From positions 124,976 through 188,975 of the forward strand of contig CAJOFY010000001.1 in the NCBI GenBank assembly GCA_905233945.1: DNA of 64,000 nt, given 5' to 3'. A program made the position numbers and the translations under genes. Positions 1-10,428 of this stretch are shown one piece after another (the first letter of the stretch is position 1; each line of letters opens with the position of its first letter). The stretch is from an uncultured bacterium. Lineage in GTDB: Bacteria; UBP6; UBA1177. The notes under the pieces are model-generated. The model saw nothing but the letters and a program-made list of their open reading frames with translations, had not been told where the DNA came from and made no database searches.

Positions 1-114
1 ATCGTCGTAGAACTTGAGGAAGTCACAATCAACGGCGCCAATACATCAACCCCTGTTCAAGGCGGAAAATGCCTTAAAATCACGGATACGCCTGTTCACT
101 ACCAGTGGTATTAA
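1..114 (+). CDS. 3' end of a truncated CDS, probable lipoprotein C-terminus (IVVELEEVTINGANTSTPVQGGKCLKITDTPVHYQWY*)
   Basis: Open frame 1 from window edge to TAA at 112-114; C-terminal motif GGKCLxI resembles the end of the 46363-47559 lipoprotein (GGKCLEIKNETLNYTAPVY). Confidence 0.6.
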   Translation: MVVELEEVTINGANTSTPVQGGKCLKITDTPVHYQWY

Positions 115-291
115 AATTCCGTTAAAACTGCTCTCTAATCAAAAAAACTTCTTTCACAAAACACCGCATCACTTCTGAAAAATTCACGCTATAAAAAATG
201 TGTGTAACAGAATAAAATTCAAGCCTTAATCTAAAACTTGAATTGGAAAAAATGAAAGGAAATCAAAAAGGAAACCTCTCGAAAACTCTGG

Positions 292-363
292 CGACCCCTA
301 GCGGATTCGAACCGCTGTTAGCGGCGTGAGAGGCCGCCGTCCTAACCGCTAGACGAAGGGGTC
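292..363 (-). tRNA. tRNA-Glu (anticodon CTC)
   Basis: Minus strand GACCCCT...AGGGGTC acceptor, anticodon stem GCGGC-CUCUCAC-GCCGC, T-arm GGTTCGAATCC. Confidence 0.95.
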
Positions 364-381
364 ATTGCATGAATAAAATGG

Positions 382-452
382 ATCCCGAACAAGGATTCGA
401 ACCTTGATTGACGGAGCCAGAATCCGTAGTCCTGCCATTGGACGATCCGGGA
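382..452 (-). tRNA. tRNA-Gln (anticodon CTG)
   Basis: Minus strand TCCCGGA...TTCGGGA acceptor, anticodon stem ACGGA-UUCUGGC-UCCGU, T-arm CAAGGTTCGAATCCTTG. Confidence 0.95.
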
Positions 453-462
453 ACCTCATGCT

Positions 463-819
463 TTATTTGAAGATTCTTGCGATGACCTTGTCATCCCAGG
501 CGATGACGTAGATTTTGTGCCACGGAGCCGATGTTTTCAAGTTGTAGAAAACATGAACCCGATAATTTTCCTCGTTGGTGAGCAGCTCGTCTTTAACCGA
601 ACTGTCGCCTACGAAAAGCGCTTTGACCTGTTTGACTGAAGTATCAAAGTCTTTCATGAGCTGATACTTGTTGTCGCCTATCTTAGAAGCCTGAGCCGGA
701 AGATAGGCTAAATTGAGGTCTTTTGCAAAAATCCCAAAACTCAAAAGTGAAAGGACAATCAAAACGGCGGCTTTATAGACAAAATTTTTTTTAAAGTCAA
801 GAAAAAAATTTATTTTCAC
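463..819 (-). CDS. Small secreted protein of unknown function
   Basis: ORF with N-terminal hydrophobic signal segment. Confidence 0.6.
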   Translation of the reverse strand: MKINFFLDFKKNFVYKAAVLIVLSLLSFGIFAKDLNLAYLPAQASKIGDNKYQLMKDFDTSVKQVKALFVGDSSVKDELLTNEENYRVHVFYNLKTSAPWHKIYVIAWDDKVIARIFK

Positions 820-852
820 GAAAAAATCTCCGTTTTCTTACCTTTTTGAACT

Positions 853-1851
853 TTAATTGCCCTGATTCTGGAGTTCTTTGATCTTGTCTTTAAGAGCTTT
901 TTCTCTTTCCCAGATCTCTTTGAGCTGTTTTCTTGCTTCTTCGTCAGCCTTTTTGGTGTCTTCTATGAGCTTTTTAAGTTTGTCTCTCTCCTTGTTTTCA
1001 GCAACGAGCTCTTCAGGAGTGATGTGAACACCGTCGATGATGTAGAAGTTGAATGAAAGCGGCTGATCAGGATCCCACTCTTCCGGAATGTCCTTTACGA
1101 CCGATTTGAAAACCTTGACCGAGTTCGGAAGAAGGGATGTTCTGAGACCTTCGTATCTCATGTCTGTGACAGGAAGGAAATTTACGGCATAGATTACGTC
1201 GCCGTTTTTGTCTTTGAAACGGACTCTGATGCCGACTTTGATCATGTCAAGGTCACTGCTGCCGTTGAGGATCGTTCCTGTGAGTTCCGCAAAACCCGGA
1301 CGGTCAGGGAATTTCTTGCCTGTTATTTCATCGATTTTAATGAGTCCTTTGTAATTTTTAAGCAGATTTGCAAGTCTTGTCTGCTCGGCATTGCGCTCTG
1401 AGATTTCAGCCATAAGTGTCTGAAGCTCGACTTTGAAAGCCTCACCTTCCTTTACGACTCTGACTGTGAAGATAAGCGATGCGTCAGCATTCATTACACC
1501 GGCCATACGTCCCATGTTCGCCGTTTGTCCGGTAGCTTCGATGAAGTCCTTTGTTTCTGCGTCAATAACGATATTTGCTCTCGAAGTTCTGATTTCGTTT
1601 CCGATTTTGCCTTTGTAGGTTATTGTGGCGAAATCTTTGAAATCTTCGAATGTTACGACTTTTTTCATCTCACTCGAAAGCCAGTTTTCGTAAATGTCTT
1701 CCAACGTTCCCTGTTTGCCGTCGGAAGCATCACGGACAGCGTACAGATAGCTCTGGATGAACGAGTCAACCTGATCCTGAAGAGATTTCGTCTTGTCGCC
1801 GCAGCTTGCAAACATCAGAACTGCCAGCAGGAAAAGCGCTAATTTTTTCAT
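853..1851 (-). CDS. Putative lipoprotein of unknown function with coiled-coil C-terminus
   Basis: Lipobox-like MKKLALFLLAVLMFASC; Lys/Glu-rich C-terminal helix. Confidence 0.75.
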   Translation of the reverse strand: MKKLALFLLAVLMFASCGDKTKSLQDQVDSFIQSYLYAVRDASDGKQGTLEDIYENWLSSEMKKVVTFEDFKDFATITYKGKIGNEIRTSRANIVIDAETKDFIEATGQTANMGRMAGVMNADASLIFTVRVVKEGEAFKVELQTLMAEISERNAEQTRLANLLKNYKGLIKIDEITGKKFPDRPGFAELTGTILNGSSDLDMIKVGIRVRFKDKNGDVIYAVNFLPVTDMRYEGLRTSLLPNSVKVFKSVVKDIPEEWDPDQPLSFNFYIIDGVHITPEELVAENKERDKLKKLIEDTKKADEEARKQLKEIWEREKALKDKIKELQNQGN

Positions 1852-1897
1852 AATTCCTCCTTAAAAAGTAAAAAAACAATGTTGCGCGAACATATTA

Positions 1898-3829
1898 TCA
1901 CTTCAAATATAAGTCAAGAATATAGGAGCCTTTAAGATTTATTGCCTCGATATTGGAACTTTCGCTCATAAACGGTGTGATTTTTATTGTGTAAGTCTCT
2001 CCGGCCTCAACTTTGTGAGCGATATAGCTGTATTTGTTGAAGTTCAGCGTCGGGATCGTGTCGTCTGAATAACCGATTTCAGCGTTTTCATGCATCAGTG
2101 TGACGACTGTGTCAATGTCAAATGCGGTTGTTTCGCGGTCCGGAGAAGTGAAAATATGGATCGTCCCGTCTTTTTCAGCGGTGAATTCGAAAAAGTTTTC
2201 ATAAAAACCGCTGTCTGTGTCGAAAAATCCCTGATAAGCGCCGTTCGCCTTGATTTGAAGCGGGGTTTTGTCGGTTCCGTGAGTCCATTTCTCGGGTTCT
2301 GAATTCGTTTCGGAGACGGAAAGCGTGAGTCTTTCGCCAGAATTCTGTTCACATTCGCCGATATAAAGCCCGAAAATCAGATTTTCCGTCATTTCGTATT
2401 TCCGCACAAAAAAGCGCGCTTTTTCCTCTGCTTCCGGCATTGCAAACGGCATGTAATCACTGCCGAAAAGATAAAGTCCGGCGAGATTTCCGGGAACTGA
2501 AAGGGTGATTTCGGCAAGGTCCGCACTCTCGTCGAAATCCCACTTGTAGAATTTCCAGCCGCAGTCGGGAAGTTCGGTTTCAAGGCTGCCTTCTTTTGAA
2601 TCGAAGGTTTCGATATCTCTGCTCCGTGTTATTTCAAACGAGTAGGGGACATCGTTTCCCAAAAGGTCAAGATACATCTGGCCGTTGAAAGGGGAAATCA
2701 TGTTGATGTTGTGCGTTTCAATGCCGCTGAGCATACTTGCCCGCAGCGCTATAAGGCCGTTTCCCGTGATGTTGTATGACGAAGCCCAGATTTCTGCGAT
2801 AAAAGGATTCGGGTTTTCAGGAGTGATTTTAAAACTCAGAATATCGCCTTTCTCTACTTCGAACCTGAACCAGTCATCGTCGTCACTTTCTTCGCCTAGA
2901 ATATTTTTCTTTTCTTTGTCCAAGTATCCTGAAATATTGTGGGAATCAATGATGTTTGCATAGTTGAAGGTGTCGTTCGGCTCCAGTTCCTCCGATTCCG
3001 GCTGTTTTTTCATAAAAATTGTGAAATTTTCGGTTTCGGTTTCGTCGAGCTCGAGGAGGATCCTTCCTGTGACAAGGAGATAACGCAGGTTTTTCTCAAG
3101 CCGCGTGTAAATAAGCGGGTCGATTTTGTTGCTGTAGTAGTCCTCGTCATCGTTTCCGGCGGCGATTTCGCGGCTGCCGCAGTTCATAATGAAAGAAAAC
3201 TTGTCGCTCAGCATATTTTCTGTATCGACATCAAACTGATAGATCCCGTTCTCCGGAAGTCTGATTTCAAGAATGTCAATAATGTCGCTGTTTTGTGAGA
3301 ATTTGCGTTTGAGCGGTGAACCCGATTCGATTTTTGTGTAATTTCCGGCAGAGCATATGTGTGTTGAGACGACTCTGAACCAGTATTTGAAACCTCCGGT
3401 TTTTTTCCCGTTTCCGGTGTTGCGTTTGTCTCCGATTTCAAAGTACTGCCAGCCCGTTGCGGTTGTCACGAATGCCGGATGCTGTTTGCCGGACGGAGAG
3501 AAAACGGCGAAAGTGTTGTTGCCGAGGTTGTCGGTGTGAGCGATGTAAGGCTCAAAATTCCTCTCTCGGCTTTCAAATTCAAAAGTTATCAACGTGCCGG
3601 ACGGAAGCCATATTTTGTATAGATCGGTGTCGGCAGTGTCGTTTTCAGGTTTTGCGATTTTGCCGGAGTAAGCTGTCCCTTCCTGTATTTCCAAGGCCTG
3701 AAAAGTCTCGTTATTAGGCTCGTTTTCCCTGACATATTCCATCGTATCGATGTATTTTGTATGCTCGCAGGCAGAAAAAAGGATTAAAATCAGATAAAAA
3801 CAAAAATATTTCGGAAAACTGCGCGTCAA
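1898..3829 (-). CDS. Putative lipoprotein with PPC-like (pre-peptidase C-terminal-like) repeats
   Basis: Lipobox LFSAC; repeated motifs NEPNNETFQALEI...G.I...DTDLYKI and EPNDTFNYANII...DDDDWFRFEV typical of PPC-like beta domains. Confidence 0.7.
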   Translation of the reverse strand: MTRSFPKYFCFYLILILFSACEHTKYIDTMEYVRENEPNNETFQALEIQEGTAYSGKIAKPENDTADTDLYKIWLPSGTLITFEFESRERNFEPYIAHTDNLGNNTFAVFSPSGKQHPAFVTTATGWQYFEIGDKRNTGNGKKTGGFKYWFRVVSTHICSAGNYTKIESGSPLKRKFSQNSDIIDILEIRLPENGIYQFDVDTENMLSDKFSFIMNCGSREIAAGNDDEDYYSNKIDPLIYTRLEKNLRYLLVTGRILLELDETETENFTIFMKKQPESEELEPNDTFNYANIIDSHNISGYLDKEKKNILGEESDDDDWFRFEVEKGDILSFKITPENPNPFIAEIWASSYNITGNGLIALRASMLSGIETHNINMISPFNGQMYLDLLGNDVPYSFEITRSRDIETFDSKEGSLETELPDCGWKFYKWDFDESADLAEITLSVPGNLAGLYLFGSDYMPFAMPEAEEKARFFVRKYEMTENLIFGLYIGECEQNSGERLTLSVSETNSEPEKWTHGTDKTPLQIKANGAYQGFFDTDSGFYENFFEFTAEKDGTIHIFTSPDRETTAFDIDTVVTLMHENAEIGYSDDTIPTLNFNKYSYIAHKVEAGETYTIKITPFMSESSNIEAINLKGSYILDLYLK

Positions 3830-3978
3830 AACAGTAAACCCCGCAAAAAAACGCTTAATTATTCAGATAAATGTAAGAAAGTAAATATAAAACTTTGTAC
3901 CGCACAAAATCCGATTTCTTTGTAAAATTTAAAAAAAAATATAAAGTGCTCCGTTTTTTAGTGAATTTGGAGGGAAAA

Positions 3979-6360
3979 ATGAAGTCGTCAATCAAAGAGT
4001 TGAAACCGAAAGAACTCAGATATTACCCTGAACTTGCCAAATATAAAGGCAAAACAACCAGAGAAATCAAGCCTGTTTCCCTGTTTTCGTTCCAGAAAAG
4101 GGGCTTTGAGGCTCTCGATTTCGGAATGGATGTGAAGAAAAAAGGGTTTAACATCTATGTCGCAGGCGATCCGGGAAGCGGAAAAACTTCCAATGTTATC
4201 AAATATATAGAAGATCTGGCAAAACATCTTCCTGTTCCGAACGACGTTCTTTATGTCTTCAACTTCGAGGATTACGATTCGCCGAAAATGCTTTTCATGA
4301 AGGCGGGAAGCGGCGAAAAATTCATCAAGGATATGGACGAGCTGCTTGAAGGGTTCATCGAGCAGATTCCGCGTCAGATGGAGAGCGAGAATTTCGAGGG
4401 ACTGCGTGCCGAAGTCGCCCAGACTTACCGCGACGCGATGCAGAAAAGCTACAATGAACTCGAAGCGGAGGCTGCGAAACTCGATTTTGCGCTGAGTTCG
4501 ACCGAAAACGGCCTTGTTCTGAATCCTATTGTAAAAGGAAAGCCGATAGACCGCGAGAAATACGAGTCCCTGAGTGAAAAGGAGAAAGACAAAATCAGAA
4601 AAAACGAGGCGCTGCTTCAGGAAAAACTTATCGCTTACTTCCATCAGGACAGAAAGACCGAGAAGGAATACAAGGAGCAGATGAGCGAGCTTCAGCGGAC
4701 GACGGTGAAGAAGATAATTTCGGAGCCGCTGGGTGATCTCGCCAAAAAATACGGTAAAAACGAGGGTGTAAGCGAATATCTTGAAGCAATAGCCGAGTTT
4801 ACGGTAAACAACTTCACCGATTTCTTCACTTACCGCGATTTTCTTGAAGGGAAAGCCGATCCGATGAAGACTCTGATTCCCGATTTCAAGGAATACAAGG
4901 TCAATCTTCTCATCAACAACAAGGATTTGAAGGGGGCGCCAGTTGTTTACGAGACGAACCCGACATTCCAGAACATAATCGGCTACTTTGAGTACGAGGA
5001 AAACCACAATTCGCTTTTCACCGATTTTACGAGGCTCAAACCGGGTGCACTGCACCGGGCGAACGGCGGTTTCCTGATTATCCAGGCAGACGACATTCTG
5101 AAAAACTACTACGCATGGACCGCTTTGAAACGCGCTGTCCGCAACAGGTTCATAAAAATCGAAGATATGGACGCAGATTTCAAATACCGCGTAATCTCGG
5201 CGCCGAATCCCGAGCCTGTTCCGCTGGAAATCAAGGTCGTCCTCATCGGTGACGAGGAGATCTACCACCTGCTTTACGAGCGCGATCCCGAGTTCAGGCG
5301 CATTTTCAAGGTAAAAGCCGATTTCGAATCGGTTGTCGATGTGAGCGCATCCACGACCGACACGTTGATCGGTTTCATTTCAAGAATCGTCAACGAGGAC
5401 TGCGAGCTTCCGTTTGATCTGTCGGCGATAAGACGGCTGCTTTTTTACAGTTCGAGACGCGCCGAAGACCAGTCGAAATACCGCGTTCATGCAAGCGACA
5501 TCGTCGAAATCATTGTCGAAGCTGTTTACTGGGCACAGCACAAAAACAAAAAAGTTGTTTCCGAGGATATGGTCATCACCGCGATAGAAAGCCGCGAAAA
5601 GAGATATGACAGGTTCCGCGAGCACTATTTCGAGTCGATAAAGAAAGGGACGATCCTGATTGACGTGAAAGGGGCGAAAGTGGGCCAAATCAACGGTCTT
5701 GCGGTTTACCAGATCGGCGATTTCAGTTTCGGAATTCCTTCCAGAATCACGGCTAAGGCTTTTGCAGGTCAGCGTGAAATCGTAAATATCGAGCGCGAGG
5801 CGATGCTTTCCGGCGCGATACACGACAAAGGTTCAATGATTCTGGCAGGTTATTTAGGCGGACTCTTTGCCGTCAAAAAGCCGCTTTCGTTCTCGGCTTC
5901 GATTGCATTTGAACAGAGTTACGGCGGAGTCGACGGCGACAGCGCAAGTTCAACGGAGCTTTACGCGCTTATGTCGGCACTCGGCGATGTTCCGATAAAA
6001 CAGTCGATTGCAGTCACCGGTTCTATCAACCAGATGGGCGAAATCCAGCCTATAGGCGGCGTAAACGAGAAAATCGAAGGTTTCTTTGAAATCTGTAACC
6101 TGCGCGGACTTACAGGCGATCAGGGCGTAATGATCCCGATTCAGAACGTCGGCAACCTCAACCTCAGCGACGATGTCGTCAAGGCGGTCGAAAACGGGAA
6201 ATTCCACATTTACGCGATAAAGAACGTTCTCGAGGGAATCGAGATCCTGACAGGGGTTCCCGCCGGAACGAGAGGGGCGAACGGCAAGTTTGCGAAAGGA
6301 ACGGTTTTTGAAAGGATAGAAAACAAACTTGAAGCACTCAGAGGCGACGGAGATAAATAA
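3979..6360 (+). CDS. Lon-like ATP-dependent protease (AAA_32/LonB-like family, S16 protease domain)
   Basis: Walker A GDPGSGKTS; Lon catalytic region GDSASSTELYALMSAL and GGVNEKIEGFF; RBS GGAGGG before ATG 3979 (track start 3895 is upstream). Confidence 0.9.
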   Translation: MKSSIKELKPKELRYYPELAKYKGKTTREIKPVSLFSFQKRGFEALDFGMDVKKKGFNIYVAGDPGSGKTSNVIKYIEDLAKHLPVPNDVLYVFNFEDYDSPKMLFMKAGSGEKFIKDMDELLEGFIEQIPRQMESENFEGLRAEVAQTYRDAMQKSYNELEAEAAKLDFALSSTENGLVLNPIVKGKPIDREKYESLSEKEKDKIRKNEALLQEKLIAYFHQDRKTEKEYKEQMSELQRTTVKKIISEPLGDLAKKYGKNEGVSEYLEAIAEFTVNNFTDFFTYRDFLEGKADPMKTLIPDFKEYKVNLLINNKDLKGAPVVYETNPTFQNIIGYFEYEENHNSLFTDFTRLKPGALHRANGGFLIIQADDILKNYYAWTALKRAVRNRFIKIEDMDADFKYRVISAPNPEPVPLEIKVVLIGDEEIYHLLYERDPEFRRIFKVKADFESVVDVSASTTDTLIGFISRIVNEDCELPFDLSAIRRLLFYSSRRAEDQSKYRVHASDIVEIIVEAVYWAQHKNKKVVSEDMVITAIESREKRYDRFREHYFESIKKGTILIDVKGAKVGQINGLAVYQIGDFSFGIPSRITAKAFAGQREIVNIEREAMLSGAIHDKGSMILAGYLGGLFAVKKPLSFSASIAFEQSYGGVDGDSASSTELYALMSALGDVPIKQSIAVTGSINQMGEIQPIGGVNEKIEGFFEICNLRGLTGDQGVMIPIQNVGNLNLSDDVVKAVENGKFHIYAIKNVLEGIEILTGVPAGTRGANGKFAKGTVFERIENKLEALRGDGDK

Positions 6361-6647
6361 TGACGACAATAAACATAAGCTACAAACCTGAAAAAAACGA
6401 AGATTACGTCTGGAAATGGATCGACGGGAACCTTGAAAAAATGGTCGCTAAAAAAGTTCCGACAGAAGATATAAAGCTGCTTATTGACAGAGCGCGGGAA
6501 GTCGTTGAATTTAAGGGAAAAACGATAAAGGGGCTGATGACTTTCAAAAACGGGATTATAAACATAGACATTGACATTCCGCTTCTTTACAGGATGTTCG
6601 GCTCGACGATAAGGGCTTCTATTCTCGATATTTTAAAATCAATCTGA
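6360..6647 (+). CDS. Small conserved-looking protein of unknown function
   Basis: ATG overlaps stop of the Lon-like gene (TAATG); same operon. Confidence 0.6.
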   Translation: MTTINISYKPEKNEDYVWKWIDGNLEKMVAKKVPTEDIKLLIDRAREVVEFKGKTIKGLMTFKNGIINIDIDIPLLYRMFGSTIRASILDILKSI

Positions 6648-6683
6648 AAAGTTCTGAAAAAATCCTATACAGGGAGATTCCGG

Positions 6684-8444
6684 CTATTTGGTTTCGCTTT
6701 CCGGAACGATGATCTGGACTTCTTTTTTCGACAGATACGCACCTTCGCCCAAAACCATGGCCTCAGCTTTGTAGAGAACCGGAGCGCCAGAGGTGTTTGT
6801 GCAGAAATCGTTATGGAACTGGACATCGAAAGTTACGATTGTGCCGGGATTGACTTTTTTGAATTTCATGTTTGCAGCGTCAATTTCGGCTCCTTCGGGC
6901 GGCTCGGCCTTGACAGGAATTCCGCCGAGAATGAATTTCGAGATGTTCTCGTCGTTGCAGAATTCGTTCGAGTTTCCTGCGACCCATACATCCATCTGAA
7001 CGAAAGTGGTGAGAGATTCGATAGCTTCGCCTATCTTTTCGCTCATAGCCTTGCCGTCAGCTGCAACCGCATCGTTTCCTACCGTGAAATTGAAAGATTT
7101 TCCGTTTGCGTCAAGGGTTCCTGTTACATTTGAAACAGTTTCAAAAAAGTTGGAAATATTCTTGTTTCCGCTGGTGCCGGAAGAATCAATTCCTATGAAT
7201 TTTGCATTCTCGGCCACCATTGTCTGAAGAGCCAGGTCTGAAGCTTTTTCGTTGGCAGGAGGCATATATGTGTCTGTCGGCGGTTCATCCGTGATTATGA
7301 TGAGAATGGGCATAGCCTTTTCACGGAAGCAGAGACCTGCACGGTCACCTATCCGATCTGTGCAGTCTGGAAGCGGAAAGTCGCAGGTGGCTTTTTCCGA
7401 TGACATTCCTGGCATCCATGCGACTTCCGGTTCAGTTGAACAAGGTCCGTAAATATCCTCGCTTATTGTCGCGGCATAAAGGACAAGCCAGTCGCATTCC
7501 GTACCTCCACTGGCTAGCGGAGCACTGTCGACAGCCGCTTTGAGTTCGTCTATATCTTTGGTTATGAGAGTGTCAACCTTATAAATACTCTCCATGTTGT
7601 CGCTGAAATCCCTGAAGTGGACGAAAGCGTAGGCTGCATCAAGTGTTCCTTCGTTCAAAGTAGCGATTTTTTCCACGACATCGCTTTTGATTTTTTCCTG
7701 CAGATTTGCCTGTTCAGCATCCATTGAACCCGAAAGATCAAGCAGGAATGCAACGTCTATTTTTGAAATGTCGGTGTCAAATTCCCATGTTCTGCTTGCA
7801 TTCCAGTTTGCGTTGAAAGGAAGGACAACATAGATTTTGCCGGCAGGAACATGGCTGTTGTCATCGAGCGGATCGGTGTTGAAAGCGATTTCCGCCATAT
7901 CGTCGTCGCCGTCGCCGTCGGTGTCGGTGTTGCACGGGTCTGTGCCGTGCTCTTTTTCTTTTTTATCTGTAAGTCCGTCGTTGTCGCTGTCTTTGTCAAG
8001 AAAATCGGGGATTTCGTCGCCGTCGGTGTCTTTGCAAGGGACGCTCGGGCATTCCTCGTTGTCTGAAATGCCGTCGCCGTCGCTGTCTTTGTCCAGACAG
8101 TTCGGCAGAGAATCGCTGTCAAAGTCCTCGCATCCTTCTATGCCGTTCGGAATGCCGTCGCCGTCTGCGTCTTCATCATCCTTGCCGCAGATGCAGCTGC
8201 TCTCTTCTTCGTTTTCGGAACTGCTGCCGGAATCAGACGGATCGCCGTTGCTGCTGCCGGAATCGCCGTTGTCGTTTCCGTTTCCGTTTTCGGAAGATTC
8301 AGTGTCGCCCGAATGCGAAGAATCGGACTGGTCAGTGTCAGTACCGGTGCCTGTTCCGTTTCCTTCATCTTCATCGTCCGCGCCGCATGAAATGACAAAA
8401 AACGAAAACAATAAACAAAGCATAAAAATCAATGACTTTTTCAT
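6684..8444 (-). CDS. Lipoprotein with thrombospondin type 3 Ca-binding repeats and a vWA domain
   Basis: Lipobox FFVISC; DxDxDGxxD repeats ([31 protein letters not shown]); MIDAS DLSGSM. Confidence 0.85.
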   Translation of the reverse strand: MKKSLIFMLCLLFSFFVISCGADDEDEGNGTGTGTDTDQSDSSHSGDTESSENGNGNDNGDSGSSNGDPSDSGSSSENEEESSCICGKDDEDADGDGIPNGIEGCEDFDSDSLPNCLDKDSDGDGISDNEECPSVPCKDTDGDEIPDFLDKDSDNDGLTDKKEKEHGTDPCNTDTDGDGDDDMAEIAFNTDPLDDNSHVPAGKIYVVLPFNANWNASRTWEFDTDISKIDVAFLLDLSGSMDAEQANLQEKIKSDVVEKIATLNEGTLDAAYAFVHFRDFSDNMESIYKVDTLITKDIDELKAAVDSAPLASGGTECDWLVLYAATISEDIYGPCSTEPEVAWMPGMSSEKATCDFPLPDCTDRIGDRAGLCFREKAMPILIIITDEPPTDTYMPPANEKASDLALQTMVAENAKFIGIDSSGTSGNKNISNFFETVSNVTGTLDANGKSFNFTVGNDAVAADGKAMSEKIGEAIESLTTFVQMDVWVAGNSNEFCNDENISKFILGGIPVKAEPPEGAEIDAANMKFKKVNPGTIVTFDVQFHNDFCTNTSGAPVLYKAEAMVLGEGAYLSKKEVQIIVPESETK

Positions 8445-8516
8445 GACTGCTCCTGTAAAAAACTAAAATCAAACAAAGAATTATATAAATAAAGCATTTA
8501 AAAGCAATAGAGAAAT

Positions 8517-9056
8517 TCAGAATATGCTTTGCTGTGATATTTCGTTGCGTATTTCGATATTTTTTATGCTTTTGAGGGCAGAGAGCCACTTTTCGGAAAA
8601 GTTTCCGGACATTATGGTTCTTTTCGGACACTTTTTTACAATAAAATTCTTTATTTCAGGAAGGTCGCTGTCTGAAAAATAATCCGGACCGGCGGGAATA
8701 AGCAGAGTCATGTTTTCTGCAAAAGGGAGATGGATTTCAGGCAGAAAAGTCATGAAATAAATTTGTTCGTTGATGAAAAAATTGAATTTGCTTCTGTCTT
8801 CGGCCATTTCCGCCATTTTTATATCGAAACTTCCCACTTTGACTGATGTTTTTTCCGAAAATTTGAGAAATTTTCTTATTCCCATCGATTTTGCGATCTC
8901 ATCGGATGTTATCCTTGTTTTTTCTTTGAGGCTGAAGGGGATTTCCATACTTTTTGTAAGGACAAGTATAGCTGATTCGTTCGGTATTTCTGACGGAAGG
9001 TTTATTTCAAGATTCCTTCCCAGATATGTAAGGTGATGTGCGGAATGAATCAGCAT
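8517..9056 (-). CDS. Hypothetical protein
   Basis: 179-aa ORF immediately downstream of dacB-like gene in the same direction. Confidence 0.5.
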   Translation of the reverse strand: MLIHSAHHLTYLGRNLEINLPSEIPNESAILVLTKSMEIPFSLKEKTRITSDEIAKSMGIRKFLKFSEKTSVKVGSFDIKMAEMAEDRSKFNFFINEQIYFMTFLPEIHLPFAENMTLLIPAGPDYFSDSDLPEIKNFIVKKCPKRTIMSGNFSEKWLSALKSIKNIEIRNEISQQSIF

Positions 9057-9059
9057 ACT

Positions 9060-10427
9060 TTAATATTTTTCCCAGATTTCGTTCATTATCCTGTCGCGCA
9101 GAGCCCACATCGGCTTGAAACTTTTTGACGGAAATCTGTTTATTGCGAAAGTGAAAAGGTAAAGTTTGCCGCTTTTGGCCTTCATTATGCCTGAAAGTGC
9201 CGCAACGCCTGTGAGTGATCCCGTTTTTCCGCGGACAAGACCTGAGTTTTCGGTGCTTGTGTTGGCGCGCTTCAGTGTTCCGTCCTCGCCCATGACCGGA
9301 AGCGACGAGAAAAAGTCGATGCTGTTGTAATAATCGGCGAAGACATACTTCAGCAGCTTGATGTAGAAAGTGCCGGTAAGGTAATTTTTGTCGTTTCCGA
9401 GACCGCTGCCGTTTACGATGTCAATTGTCTCGCCGAGTTCGTTTTTTGCAAAATCTTTAAGAATTTCGACGCCTTTTTTGACATCTCCGCGCATTGTGGC
9501 CCCAAGGTAGAACTGCAGACTGTCGGCAATGAAATTTGAAGAGTAAAGGTTCATTGTCCGTATTATGTCACGCAGCGGATTGCTTTTGTATGTGAAATTG
9601 ATCCTTTCCTCGGCTGAGAAAAAATCATCCTGCAGCTGCTCGCGTGTTACCGGCGTGTTTTCGTTTTCGCCCATCAGATTAAGAAGTGTTACGACAAAAT
9701 ACCGTGTCGGATTTGCGACTCTTTTGAAGACAGCCTCGTGTTTTGTCCGCTTGATTCCGATGGTTCCCTTGATTACGATTTCGGTTTTGTTTCCTGCGCC
9801 CTGTGCCCCGACAACAAGCTGGTTGTCGGCGTTGTCACTGCCGGTTGCAGTGTTTTTTACCGAAAAGTAACTGCCGGGAGAGGAGAGTTCGACTTCCACC
9901 GGTTCGCCTTTTTCATGTCCTTTGATAAAAATGGCGACCGCGTTGTAGTTCAGGCTGAGAGGGGAGATGAACGCAAGATAGCCGTTGTCGCCTTTGTCGC
10001 CGCTTTCTGCCGTGTAAATTCCTTTTTTCCCGTAAAGAAAATCATCGACCACAACTTTTTTTATCTCTTTGACGCCGAGCCTTTTGAGATCTGAAGCTAG
10101 AACCCACAGCTTTTCAACTACCATTTCGGGATCGCCGCCTGCCTTGATGTAAAGCGTTCCCGTCGTGGAATCGAACGAGAATTTTGTAAGAAATTTGAAA
10201 CCTCCGCCGAGGTGCTTCAAAGCTGCCGCGGAAGTGAGAAGTTTGAGGTTCGACGCATAGGAAAAAGGCTTGTCGGCGTTTATGCTCAGGACATTTTTAT
10301 GTGTTTCGGTGTCGTAAAGCACGAGCGAGATATTTTCTTCCGTGACCGGAGAAAAATCAAAAACAGGAGCTTCTGCATAGGTAACCGAGTAAAAAAAAGC
10401 TAAAAAAACAAAAAGCAGTTTTTTCAT
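9060..10427 (-). CDS. dacB: D-alanyl-D-alanine carboxypeptidase/endopeptidase (PBP4, S13 family)
   Basis: Signal peptide; SNLKLLTSAAALKHLGG (SxxK), YSSNFIAD (SxN), RGKTGSLTGVAALSG (KTG). Confidence 0.9.
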   Translation of the reverse strand: MKKLLFVFLAFFYSVTYAEAPVFDFSPVTEENISLVLYDTETHKNVLSINADKPFSYASNLKLLTSAAALKHLGGGFKFLTKFSFDSTTGTLYIKAGGDPEMVVEKLWVLASDLKRLGVKEIKKVVVDDFLYGKKGIYTAESGDKGDNGYLAFISPLSLNYNAVAIFIKGHEKGEPVEVELSSPGSYFSVKNTATGSDNADNQLVVGAQGAGNKTEIVIKGTIGIKRTKHEAVFKRVANPTRYFVVTLLNLMGENENTPVTREQLQDDFFSAEERINFTYKSNPLRDIIRTMNLYSSNFIADSLQFYLGATMRGDVKKGVEILKDFAKNELGETIDIVNGSGLGNDKNYLTGTFYIKLLKYVFADYYNSIDFFSSLPVMGEDGTLKRANTSTENSGLVRGKTGSLTGVAALSGIMKAKSGKLYLFTFAINRFPSKSFKPMWALRDRIMNEIWEKY

Positions 10428-10428
10428 T

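Noticed and set aside
3988-5268. Minus-strand ORF (426 aa)
   Set aside because: Antisense shadow of the Lon-like protease
7890-8200. GC-rich microsatellite-like region on the plus strand
   Set aside because: Explained by the Asp/Gly codons of TSP3 repeats on the minus strand
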